A stretch of 19,008 nucleotides of DNA from an uncultured Oscillospiraceae bacterium. Its GTDB lineage: Bacteria; Bacillota; Clostridia; Oscillospirales; Oscillospiraceae. Where the stretch lies: assembly GCA_910577915.1 (NCBI GenBank), contig CAJTOM010000051.1, positions 1-19,008 of the forward strand, read 5' to 3'. Position 1 is the first letter of the stretch. Every line of letters begins with the position of its first letter. Shown one piece after another: positions 5,301 through 12,789 of this stretch. The notes under the pieces are model-generated. The model did not search any database, was not told the origin of the DNA, and worked only from the letters and a program-made list of their open reading frames with translations. Position numbers and translations under genes: made by a program.

Positions 5301-6746
5301 CTACCGCTTCTTCCACAGGCTGGGAAACAGCAGCAGCAGCAGCGGCATGATCTCCAGCCGCCCCAGCAGCATGTTGATGCTCAGAAATATTTTGCTCACG
5401 TTGGAAAGGGCGAAAAAGTTGCCGGTGGGGCCCAAAACATCGAAGGCGGGGCCCACGTTGCTGATACAGGTCAAAGAGGCGGTGAAGGCGGCGGTGAAGC
5501 CCACGTCGTCCCAGGCCACCACCAGCGTGCCCGCCAGCAGCAGCAGGATATAGGCGAAAAAGAACAGGCTGATGCCGGACAGGATGGGCTCGTCCACCCG
5601 GTCGCCGTCGCTCTTCAGGGTGGTCACCACCCTGGGGTGGAGGATCCGCTGCACCTCCCGGCGCAGGTTCTTCACCAGCAGCACAACCCGGATCTGCTTG
5701 ATGCCGCCGGCGGTGGAGCCGGCGCAGGCGCCGGCAAACATCACCAGCACCAGGATCACCTGGGAGAAGGTGGGCCACAGGACATAGTCGTAGGTCATAT
5801 ACCCCGTGGTGGTCATCAGCGTCACCACCTGGAACACGCTGTCCGTCACCGTCCGCGCGTCCAGGGCCCAGGAGGCGTGGAGCACCAGGTTCAGCACGAT
5901 CAGCCCCGAGGCGGTCACCGTCATAAGGGTGTAGGAGCGCAGCTCCTCGCTCTGGAACACCGCCTTGAAGTTGCGGCACAGGGCGAAGTAGAGCAGGGCG
6001 AAGTTGATGCCCGACAGGAACATGAACACGATGATGATCCACTCGATGGCCAGGCTGTTGTAGGCCGCGATGCTGGCGTTTTTCACCGAGAAGCCGCCGG
6101 TGGAGATGGTGGTGAAGGCGTGGATCACCGCGTCGAACCAGGGCATCCCGGCCAAGCGCAGGCAGAGGACCTCCGCCGCCGTCAGGCCGATATAGATGCT
6201 GTAGAGAATCTTGGCCGTGTCCCTCACCCTGGGGGTGAGTTTGCTCTTGATGGGACCGGGGGACTCCGCCCGCATCAGGTACACGCTGCCCTCCCCCAGC
6301 TTGGGCACCAGGGCCAGGGCCAGCACCAGCACCCCCATGCCCCCCATCCACTGGGTCTGGGCCCGCCAGAACAGCACCCCCAGGGGCTGTCCCTCCATGA
6401 AGGTGAACACCGTGGCCCCGGTGGTGGTGAAGCCGGAGACCGTCTCAAACACCGCGTCGGCGTAGTTGGGCAGCACGCCGCTGAACACGTAGGGCAGGGC
6501 CCCGAAGAGGGAGAGCACGATCCAGCTCAGCGCCACGGCAGCAAAGCCGTCCCTGGCCTGCATCTTCATGTTCTTCCCCGGCAGCATGACCAGCGCCTGC
6601 CCCACCGCCAGGGTGATGCCCGCCGAGAGGAGAAAGGCGGAGCCATCCTGCCCCGTGGCCAGGCCGATGACCGCCGCCGGCAGCATCAGCACCGCCTCCA
6701 CCCGGAGGATCATGCCCAGAATATGGAAAACCAGCTTGTAATTCAT
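5301..6746 (-). CDS. trkH: Potassium uptake channel subunit TrkH/KtrB family
   Basis: Integral membrane subunit that passes K+ (or Na+-coupled K+) inward under control of a cytosolic RCK partner. ATG 6746 is chosen because AGGAG (6761-6757) lies 10 nt before it, 7 nt after the trkA stop; the upstream ATG 6773 would overlap trkA. The 481-residue product shows the four pore repeats: TTTGAT (107-112), STGGF (215-219), TTTGY (312-316) and SNVGP (429-433), each keeping the filter glycine. GSTAGGIK (343-350) fits the intramembrane gating loop after the third pore, and hydrophobic segments lie throughout. An ending in KKR after an FPSLW segment is cytosolic. It is translationally linked to trkA, its expected partner. 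It is probably in the same transcription unit as trkA and perhaps noc. Confidence 0.93.
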   Translation of the reverse strand: MNYKLVFHILGMILRVEAVLMLPAAVIGLATGQDGSAFLLSAGITLAVGQALVMLPGKNMKMQARDGFAAVALSWIVLSLFGALPYVFSGVLPNYADAVFETVSGFTTTGATVFTFMEGQPLGVLFWRAQTQWMGGMGVLVLALALVPKLGEGSVYLMRAESPGPIKSKLTPRVRDTAKILYSIYIGLTAAEVLCLRLAGMPWFDAVIHAFTTISTGGFSVKNASIAAYNSLAIEWIIIVFMFLSGINFALLYFALCRNFKAVFQSEELRSYTLMTVTASGLIVLNLVLHASWALDARTVTDSVFQVVTLMTTTGYMTYDYVLWPTFSQVILVLVMFAGACAGSTAGGIKQIRVVLLVKNLRREVQRILHPRVVTTLKSDGDRVDEPILSGISLFFFAYILLLLAGTLVVAWDDVGFTAAFTASLTCISNVGPAFDVLGPTGNFFALSNVSKIFLSINMLLGRLEIMPLLLLLFPSLWKKR

Positions 6747-6753
6747 CTCGCCC

Positions 6754-8112
6754 TCACTCCTGCAAAATCTCATCCAGATCCTGGAGGAACAGGCTCTTGG
6801 CCATGACGATCACCTTGTCCCCGGCGTGGATGGAGGTGGAGCCGTCGGGGATGATGGTCTTCCCCTCCCTGGCGATGGCCGCCACCAGCATACCGGGCTT
6901 CAGCCGCAGATCCTTGAGGGGCGTGTCCAGGAATTTGGTGGCCCCGGCGGCGGTGAACTGCACCGCCTCGATGGCCCCTCCCAGCAGCCTGTAGAGGTTC
7001 TCCACCGCGCTGCCCTGGCTGCGGGCCATGGCCCGGACGTAGGCGGAGATCTGGTTGGCGGTGATGTCCTTGGGGCTGATGATGCAGTCCACCCCGGACT
7101 CCCGCATCATCTCGATATAGTTGGGCCGGCTCATCTTGGCGATGACCTTGCCCACGCCGTGGCGCTGGGCGGTCATGGCCATGAGCAGGTTCTCCTCGTC
7201 CCGGTTGGTCAGGGCGATGAAAGCGTCCGTATCCAGAAGGCCCTCGGCCTCGATCACCTCGCTGTCCGTGCCGTCCCCCTGGATCACCAGGCTGTCCGGC
7301 AGCTTCTCCGACAGGGAGCGGCACTTGCTCTCGTCCTGCTCCACGATGCGCACCTTCATGCCCACCTTCTCCACTGCCCAGGTGAGGTAAGTGGCGATCT
7401 TGCTGCCCCCCAGGACGGTGAGGCGGCGGATACGGTTGCCGTCCCGGCCCAGGGTGTGGAAGAACTTGGCGATCTCCCGCTGCGCGCCGATGATATAGGC
7501 CTTGTCCCCCACCTGGGGGACGAAGCGGCCGTTGGGCACATAGACCTCGTCGCCCCGGATGACGGCGCACATGAGCACCCCGTTGGGCCGCCGCCTGTTG
7601 TACTCGAAGAGGCTGATCCCGGCCAGGCCGTCGCTGTCCACGATGGGGAAGCCGATGAGCTCCACCAGCCCCTGGGCGAAGGTCTCTACGCTGAAGGCGG
7701 AGGGGACCCGGAGCAGGCGGCTGATCTCCTGGGCCGCCGCGTACTCGGGGTTGATGATCATATTCAGGCCCACCTCCCGTTTGAGGAGGTTGGCCTCCCG
7801 GAAGTACTCCGGGGAGCGGATGCGGGCCACGGTGTGCCGGGCCCCCAGCTTCTTGGCGATCAGGCAGCAGACGATGTTGAGCTCGTCCGACCCCGTCACC
7901 GCCACCACCAGATCCGCCGCCCGCACGCCGGCCTCGATCAGCACCTTAATAGAAGCGCCGCTGCCCTCCAGACACATCACGTCCAGGGATCCGTCCGCGT
8001 TGCGCAGGGCCTCCGCCCGCTGGTCGATGAGCACCAGCTCGTGGTTTTCGCCGCTCAGCTGCCGGGCCAGGGTGAAGCCTACCTTGCCATTGCCAATGAT
8101 GATGATTTTCAT
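6754..8112 (-). CDS. trkA: Potassium transporter peripheral subunit TrkA (two RCK modules)
   Basis: Cytosolic ring-forming regulator that opens or closes TrkH in response to nucleotides. ATG 8112 has AGGA 5 nt upstream and gives the typical MKIIIIGNGKVG start; a longer frame to 8217 would translate the dispersed repeat and is rejected. The 452-residue length matches full TrkA: first RCK_N with GNGKVG (7-12) and the acidic strand end LVLID (26-30), first RCK_C about 140-222, second RCK_N from LTVLGGSKIATYL (231-243) with VRIVEQD (254-260), second RCK_C about 368-452. The first Rossmann motif is G-N-G-K-V-G; the second is a degenerate G-G-S-K-I-A, as in many TrkA proteins where one site differs. 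The stop is 7 nt before the trkH start. No promoter is evident in the 130 nt upstream, which hold a hairpin-rich repeat, so transcription may come from the yihY promoter. No c-di-AMP riboswitch was recognised. Confidence 0.93.
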   Translation of the reverse strand: MKIIIIGNGKVGFTLARQLSGENHELVLIDQRAEALRNADGSLDVMCLEGSGASIKVLIEAGVRAADLVVAVTGSDELNIVCCLIAKKLGARHTVARIRSPEYFREANLLKREVGLNMIINPEYAAAQEISRLLRVPSAFSVETFAQGLVELIGFPIVDSDGLAGISLFEYNRRRPNGVLMCAVIRGDEVYVPNGRFVPQVGDKAYIIGAQREIAKFFHTLGRDGNRIRRLTVLGGSKIATYLTWAVEKVGMKVRIVEQDESKCRSLSEKLPDSLVIQGDGTDSEVIEAEGLLDTDAFIALTNRDEENLLMAMTAQRHGVGKVIAKMSRPNYIEMMRESGVDCIISPKDITANQISAYVRAMARSQGSAVENLYRLLGGAIEAVQFTAAGATKFLDTPLKDLRLKPGMLVAAIAREGKTIIPDGSTSIHAGDKVIVMAKSLFLQDLDEILQE

Positions 8113-8148
8113 AGTGTTCCTCGTGGTATTTGTAAAATTGGGAGCGCT

Positions 8149-8216
8149 GCGCCCCTTCGGGGCGCGAGGGGGAAGTCCCTGCCGGGACGGGGGATGCAGG
8201 GCCTGCGCAGGTCCCA
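8149..8216. repeat. Dispersed three-hairpin element, copy A
   Basis: Read on plus: hairpin 1 GCGCCCC-TTC-GGGGCGC (8149-8165), a GAGGGGGAA spacer, hairpin 2 GTCCC-TGCC-GGGAC, a GGGGGATGC spacer, and hairpin 3 around GGGCCTGCGCAGGTCC. Nearly the same string recurs at 18895-18962 (copy B). It lies between yihY and trkA, 37 nt upstream of the trkA start, and is probably transcribed in that mRNA. Confidence 0.75.
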
Positions 8217-8242
8217 CAAGCGGTAGGACTGCAGCCCAGCCC

Positions 8243-9100
8243 CTATCTCCGCTTTTTCTCCCCCCGCATCGCCAGCAGCGCCCCGTTCACCTCCGCCCCC
8301 ATAATCAGCACCACCGCTGTGAGATTGAGCCACATCATCAGTACGATGATCGTACCCAACGCCCCGTAAATCACCGAATAATTCGCAAAATTCTCCACAT
8401 AGAAGGAAAACCCTGCGGAGACAAGCATCCACGCCAGCAGGGCCGCCAGGGTCCCCGGCACAATACTGCGGGCGGGCTGGCGGCTGTCCTGGGCGGCGGC
8501 GTAGAGGAGCCCGACGGCGGCGAACATGACGCCCCCCAGGATCAGGAAGCGGAGATCGCTCCATAGGTCGATGAAAGCTTCCGGCAGGACGAAAAAGCGG
8601 CTGAGAAACTGGAGGGCCGCCCGGCCCACGGTGGCCAGCGCCAAGGTAAGAGCGATAGTCACCAGGAGAAAGACGGTGTAGAGCAGAACCTTGACCGTGT
8701 AGAGCGCCTGGTTTTTGGGCCGGGGCAGGTGGTAGGCCCGGCGCACGGCGTACATCAGGCAGTCCGCCGCCCGCATGGGGAAGTAGATGGAAAAAATCAG
8801 GCCGAACCAGAGCATGGCGGTGCTGGATGTGCGGCTAACGTAGCTGAGATACGTCTCCACCACCTCCAGCACCCCGGCGGGGAGCAGGTTGTTCAGAGCG
8901 CCGGTGATCCCGGAGACGTCCAGATCCAGCAGGCCCAGCAGACTGCTGAGAAAAATCAGGAAGGGGAAGAGCATGAACAGCAGGTAGTAGGCCAGGGCCG
9001 CCCCCTGCCGCCCCACGTCGTGGACAAAGTACCGGCGCAGAATCTGGGTCAGAAACCGCCCCGGCCAGCTGTCCGCCGCCGGTTTGAGCCATTTGGGCAC
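8243..9100 (-). CDS. YihY/BrkB-family integral membrane protein
   Basis: GTG 9100 is taken as start: GGAGG lies 8 nt upstream and no in-frame ATG precedes it. The 285-residue product is typical of YihY/UPF0761 (formerly misnamed ribonuclease BN) inner-membrane proteins. After a short basic N-terminus comes the family signature GRQGAALAYYLLFMLFPFL (about 30-48), then about five more membrane segments. The family-typical SFYVENFANYSVIYGALGTI and the last helix LMMWLNLTAVVLIMGAEVN are present, and the protein ends in a basic GEKKRR tail. The function of the family is unsettled; roles in envelope or lipid handling have been proposed. It has its own promoter (9188-9216) and probably leads the trkA-trkH unit. 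Confidence 0.88.
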   Translation of the reverse strand: MPKWLKPAADSWPGRFLTQILRRYFVHDVGRQGAALAYYLLFMLFPFLIFLSSLLGLLDLDVSGITGALNNLLPAGVLEVVETYLSYVSRTSSTAMLWFGLIFSIYFPMRAADCLMYAVRRAYHLPRPKNQALYTVKVLLYTVFLLVTIALTLALATVGRAALQFLSRFFVLPEAFIDLWSDLRFLILGGVMFAAVGLLYAAAQDSRQPARSIVPGTLAALLAWMLVSAGFSFYVENFANYSVIYGALGTIIVLMMWLNLTAVVLIMGAEVNGALLAMRGEKKRR

Positions 9101-9120
9101 CGCACTTCCCTCCCCTCTGC

Positions 9121-9145
9121 GTATGCCGCTCCCGAGCGGGCATAC
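9121..9145 (-). promoter_or_regulatory. Leader hairpin upstream of yihY
   Basis: GTATGCC-GCT (9121-9130), loop CCCG, AGC-G-GGCATAC (9135-9145): a 10-bp stem with one bulge, just upstream of the yihY ribosome site. A second hairpin, GCCGCCGG/CCGGCGGC with loop CGGA, lies at 9159-9178. Both fall in the predicted yihY 5' leader (start about 9181) and may affect mRNA stability or translation. Confidence 0.4.
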
Positions 9146-9187
9146 ACGCCTCTTTTCCGCCGCCGGCGGACCGGCGGCAGTGCCCCC

Positions 9188-9216
9188 ATTCTATACCAAA
9201 TCGCCGGAGGATGCAA
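9188..9216 (-). promoter_or_regulatory. Probable sigma-A promoter of yihY
   Basis: Minus strand: TTGCAT (9216-9211), 17-nt spacer, TAGAAT (9193-9188). Two mismatches to consensus in -35 and one in -10, but the spacing is ideal and it lies in the only AT-richer patch of this gap. Confidence 0.5.
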
Positions 9217-9262
9217 GGGGAAGCTGCCGCCGCCGCTGTTTTTTTGCGGAGCCGGGCGCGCA

Positions 9263-9284
9263 GAGGCGCGAAAGAGCGCGCCTC
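9263..9284 (-). terminator. GC-rich hairpin after the 1126-residue SLH gene
   Basis: GAGGCGCG (9263-9270), loop AAAGAG, CGCGCCTC (9277-9284), a perfect 8-bp stem 45 nt past the stop of the SLH gene. Other self-complementary GC blocks flank it. A direct T-run is lacking on the minus strand, so factor-independent termination is uncertain; it may mark the mRNA 3' end. Confidence 0.4.
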
Positions 9285-9328
9285 GCAAAATGCGGAGCGC
9301 GCTCCTTGGGTCGTGTTCGCTTTTTCCT

Positions 9329-12300
9329 CTACCGGGTCATGGTCCGGTGGAGCAGCACCGCCATATCAGAGCGTGTGAGGTCCCCCTTGGGGTTGAGGCG
9401 GCCGGTGTCGGTGGTGGGGTAGATGCCCAGCTGGACCAGGCTGGTCACCGCCCCCTGGGCGTAGCCCGTCACCTGGTTGGCGTCGGCGTGGGAGAGCTGG
9501 CCGGGGACGTCGGCGGTCATACCGGCGGCGCGGAGGGTCCGCTGGACCATAAGGGCCGCGTCCTGCCGGGAGATGTTGGCGTTGGGCTGGAAGCGGTTGG
9601 TGCCGGTGCCGTTGACGATGCCCAGAGAGCTGAGAATGTTGACCGCCTCGGCGTAGTAGGCGTCCTGGGGCACGTCGGCGAAGGAGAGGATGGTGCCCCC
9701 CCTGTCAAACCGGAAGGCCCGGTACAGCATCAGGCAGAAGTCCCCCCGCCGGATGGACAGGCCCGGACCGTAGACACCGGGCTGCATGCCGTTGACGATC
9801 CCCTGGCTGGACAGGTAGTCCACCGCCGCCTTGGTCTGGGCGGAGTAGCCCGTCAGGTCGGTGAAGCTGGCAGACACCGAGGGGGCCTGGACCGTGATCT
9901 CCAGGCGGCCGGTGTAGCTTGTGCCGTCGTAGCAGGTGGCGGTATAGGGGATGGCCATGGTGCCCGTAAAGCCCGCCTTGGGAATGAAGGTCAGGTTGGA
10001 CAGGGCCGGATCTCCCGCCAGGGAGTAGGCGGCGGTGGTGTTGGACTGCCAGGAGTACTTGGTGGGGCTGACGTACTGGTAGTAGAGCCGCCCGGCGTTC
10101 TGGTCCGGCGTCGCGTCAAAGCGGATGGCGGACGGCTGGCTGCCCCCGGACACCGCCTGGAAGTCGGCGGCGGAGAGCTGCACCGGCGTGCCGAAGGTGG
10201 CGTATCGCACCGTGGAGCCGCTGGTGGCCCCGGCCCGGACGTTGACCTCCACCGTCCCCTGGAACTGCCGGCCGTCGATGGCCCAGCCGGTGAAGGGGAT
10301 CACCGACACACCGGAGAAGCCGTAGGCCGGGACAAAGGAGATCTTGGACAGCCCCCGCTCCCCGCTGAGGTAGAACTGCTCCCCCGTCCCCACGGACACG
10401 GAGGTGCCCCCGGTCTGCTGCTGGAAGCAGAGCATGCCCTGGGCAGAGGAGGGCAGGGAGAAGACCAGGTAGTGCAGCGCGGAACCGGTGGCGGCGCGGC
10501 AGGCGCTGTCGAAGTCCCCGCCGGAGAAGGCCGCCGGGGCCCGGCCCGTGGTGGTGTAGCTTACCGCCCCCTGTCCCGAGCCGCCGGAGGAGCTGCCGGA
10601 GTCAATGCTCAGAAGCCCCGTAAAGGTCTGCCCATTGACAGCGCAGCCGGTGAAGGGGATCTCCACGCTGTGGAAGCCCTCCGACGCCCAGAAGGAGAGA
10701 TTCGCCAGATAGGGGGTGGCGCTCTGGAAATACTTGGTGGTGGTGGTCACGCGGGCGCCAATGCCGTTGGCGCTGGTCCGGTTGTGGTAGAGAGCGCCCT
10801 GGTTGAAGTCCGGCAGGGTCTGAAAGGTGATGTAGTGCAGCCGCTGGCCGGTCTGGTCCATGGAGAGGTTGTTGAAGTCCGACAGCGCCAGCTTCACGAA
10901 GCCGCCAGGGGCGCAGGTGTAGTATATATCCCCTCTGCTGCCGCCTCCGGAGGACTGGATGTGGATCTCCACCGTACCGGAGAAGGGCACGCCGTTGCGG
11001 TCCTCCCCGGTAAAGGGCACCCGGACCACGCCGTGGAAGCCCTCCGCCGCCACGAAGGTGACGGAATCCAGCGCCTTCAGGCCGAAGGTGTCGCCGCTCT
11101 CCACCGCCGTACCCCGGCCGCTGCGCCAGCTGCGGTAGAGGGTGCCCTGGCTGGCGGGGGGCGGGGTGAAGCTGACGAAGTCCATGCGCTTGCCGGTCAC
11201 GGCGGTGGAGTAATCGTCAAAATCCCCGCCGTCAAAGCTGACATAGCCCGCGCCGTAGTCGTTGTACTGGAGCCCCCGGTCCAGCTCCCGGGTGACCACG
11301 ATGACCAGCTGGCCGTTGTAGCGGGTGCCCGTGGTGCTGTAGCCGGCGTAGCCGATGGTCACCGTGCCCACGAAGCCCTGGGCGGGGACGAAGGTAATCT
11401 GCTCCAGATCCTTCCTGCTGTACTGCTCCATAGCGGAGACACGGGAGCCGTAGTCCAGCTCGCTCTTCCAGTCCCTGTACAGCACGCCCTCCGCGGCGGG
11501 GGGCAGGGTGAAGATCACGTAGCTCAAGGGCGAGCCCGTCTCCTCCTGGCAGACCTTGCTGAAGGGTGTGGCCGTCAGGGGCAGGGGCTGTCCGTGGGCC
11601 GCAGTGAGGGTCACGTCGGTCTGAGCGTCCTCCAGGGTGACCTCCAGGCGGCCCTTGAAGGTGCGCTGTTTATTGTCCGCCCCCAGGCCCTGGCCGCTGA
11701 AGGTGATCCGCGCCTTCTCGCCGGTAAAGGAGGGGTTGGGTACGAACACAATATCCTTGATATAGGGCCCCCGCGCCGCCGAGCGGACATAGTAGGTCAC
11801 GGAGCTGCCCACGCCCGCGCCGGTGTCGTCCGGTGAGTTGTAGCCCAGGTAGAGAGTCCCCTGGGCGGTGGAGACGGTGAGGCCGATAACCGCAGTCAGC
11901 TCCCCGCCGATCTGCTCCTTGCAGGCGGCCTTGATCTTCTCCTCCAGCGCGGAGAATTTCAGCGGTTTGCTGGGGCTGACGCCCTCGGTCCACTCGATGA
12001 CCGCCTCGTTGGCCTCCACGGCCACCGCCACCTCGCCCTTGTAGACATACCCGGCGGCCTCCATCTGCAAAACCACCGTGGCGTCGCCGGCCTGGCGGCC
12101 CTCGATGGTGACGGTCCGGTTCTCCACTAAGGCGTAGACATTGCTTTTATTGTTGACAATGGAGGCGGTGAGCCTCGCCTCCGTGGAGGCGGCCCGGCCG
12201 TAGAGCTCATAGTCCACCCCCTCCTGGAGGGTCTTCGTCTCATTCTCCAGGAGGGACACCTCGGTGGTCAGCAGCTTGATGCCGCTGACGGTGATCTCAA

Positions 12301-12709
12301 TCTCCACGGGCTCCAGCTCCCCCGCCTTGACGGTGACGGTGGTTTTGCCGGGGGATTTTCCGGCGATATAGGCGATACGCCCGTTGTCCTCATCCTCCAC
12401 CGAGGCGATCTTCGGATCGGCGCTGCTCCAGGAGATGCGCATGTCCTGGGTCTCCGGGGTGATGGGCTCCAGCTGGGCGGTGATCCGGGCCCCCTGGTCG
12501 GCGTCGGAGTTGGGCTCCAGCAGAAGGCCGTAGGGCGAGATCGTGCTCCAGCTCTCGCAGCTCAGGCGCAGGGTGACCTCGGCGTCCTCGCCGGGTTCCT
12601 CCGGCGCGGCGTCGTCCTCGTCCGCCAGCAGGGCGGTGGGAGCCATGGTAAGGGTCAGCAAAAGGGCCAGCAGCAGGGACAGGCCCCGCCGGGCAGTGGG
12701 ATGCTTCAT
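9329..12709 (-). CDS. Secreted SLH-anchored protein with six tandem Ig/cadherin-like repeats
   Basis: ATG 12709 follows AAGGAG by 8 nt. The 1126-residue product starts with a signal peptide (basic MKHPTARR, leucine-rich core, likely cleavage after ALLA at 29). Next come an acidic linker, a Big_2-like domain (about 75-142, with ISWSSADPKIASVED and GKTTVTVKAG) and a second Ig-like segment (about 143-235). Six repeats follow at about 244-359, 362-473, 476-586, 592-704, 714-825 and 832-942. Each has a G-x-LY/L-C/F strand, then hydrophobic-x-F-x-x-x-x-GF-x-G, and ends G-x-x-F/Y-x-G-x-hydrophobic-x-I/V, like bacterial cadherin-like modules. Three SLH domains close the protein (about 948-1000, 1008-1066, 1072-1126; motif variants IRRGDF, ISRQDA, LTRSDM), which should bind pyruvylated wall polymer. 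It is probably a cell-surface stalk or adhesin, but no ligand or enzymatic site is seen. It lies 80 nt downstream of the larger SLH gene. Confidence 0.88.
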   Translation of the reverse strand: MKHPTARRGLSLLLALLLTLTMAPTALLADEDDAAPEEPGEDAEVTLRLSCESWSTISPYGLLLEPNSDADQGARITAQLEPITPETQDMRISWSSADPKIASVEDEDNGRIAYIAGKSPGKTTVTVKAGELEPVEIEITVSGIKLLTTEVSLLENETKTLQEGVDYELYGRAASTEARLTASIVNNKSNVYALVENRTVTIEGRQAGDATVVLQMEAAGYVYKGEVAVAVEANEAVIEWTEGVSPSKPLKFSALEEKIKAACKEQIGGELTAVIGLTVSTAQGTLYLGYNSPDDTGAGVGSSVTYYVRSAARGPYIKDIVFVPNPSFTGEKARITFSGQGLGADNKQRTFKGRLEVTLEDAQTDVTLTAAHGQPLPLTATPFSKVCQEETGSPLSYVIFTLPPAAEGVLYRDWKSELDYGSRVSAMEQYSRKDLEQITFVPAQGFVGTVTIGYAGYSTTGTRYNGQLVIVVTRELDRGLQYNDYGAGYVSFDGGDFDDYSTAVTGKRMDFVSFTPPPASQGTLYRSWRSGRGTAVESGDTFGLKALDSVTFVAAEGFHGVVRVPFTGEDRNGVPFSGTVEIHIQSSGGGSRGDIYYTCAPGGFVKLALSDFNNLSMDQTGQRLHYITFQTLPDFNQGALYHNRTSANGIGARVTTTTKYFQSATPYLANLSFWASEGFHSVEIPFTGCAVNGQTFTGLLSIDSGSSSGGSGQGAVSYTTTGRAPAAFSGGDFDSACRAATGSALHYLVFSLPSSAQGMLCFQQQTGGTSVSVGTGEQFYLSGERGLSKISFVPAYGFSGVSVIPFTGWAIDGRQFQGTVEVNVRAGATSGSTVRYATFGTPVQLSAADFQAVSGGSQPSAIRFDATPDQNAGRLYYQYVSPTKYSWQSNTTAAYSLAGDPALSNLTFIPKAGFTGTMAIPYTATCYDGTSYTGRLEITVQAPSVSASFTDLTGYSAQTKAAVDYLSSQGIVNGMQPGVYGPGLSIRRGDFCLMLYRAFRFDRGGTILSFADVPQDAYYAEAVNILSSLGIVNGTGTNRFQPNANISRQDAALMVQRTLRAAGMTADVPGQLSHADANQVTGYAQGAVTSLVQLGIYPTTDTGRLNPKGDLTRSDMAVLLHRTMTR

Positions 12710-12748
12710 AGAACACGCTCCTTTTCAGGTGATGTGCCGGATGGGGAA

Positions 12749-12776
12749 ACGGGAGCGGGCGGATGCCCGCTCCCGT
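12749..12776 (-). terminator. Strong hairpin between the two SLH genes
   Basis: ACGGGAGCGGGC (12749-12760), loop GGAT, GCCCGCTCCCGT (12765-12776): a perfect 12-bp stem 13 nt after the stop of the 2019-residue SLH gene. On the minus strand only TTT then CCCC follows, so it is a weak or partial terminator, perhaps setting the ratio of the two SLH products or protecting the upstream mRNA. No promoter was found between it and the downstream start. Confidence 0.5.
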
Positions 12777-12789
12777 GGGGGTGTGGCTG

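Noticed and set aside
5217..6806. 529-codon plus-strand open frame opposite trkH
   Set aside because: His/Gln/Gly-rich shadow of trkH; all four potassium-filter motifs are on the minus strand.
8113..8217. Extension of trkA to an upstream ATG at 8217
   Set aside because: It would add 35 residues encoded by the dispersed repeat; the MKIIIIGNGKVG start with its own ribosome site is standard.
8113..8242. Possible c-di-AMP riboswitch before trkA
   Set aside because: Potassium genes in Bacillota often have one, but this 130-nt stretch is filled by the dispersed hairpin repeat and shows no such aptamer architecture that I can recognise.
8729..11836. 1035-codon plus-strand open frame opposite yihY and the smaller SLH gene
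   Set aside because: It spans two real minus-strand genes and their intergenic region with no domain or ribosome site; a GC-driven shadow.
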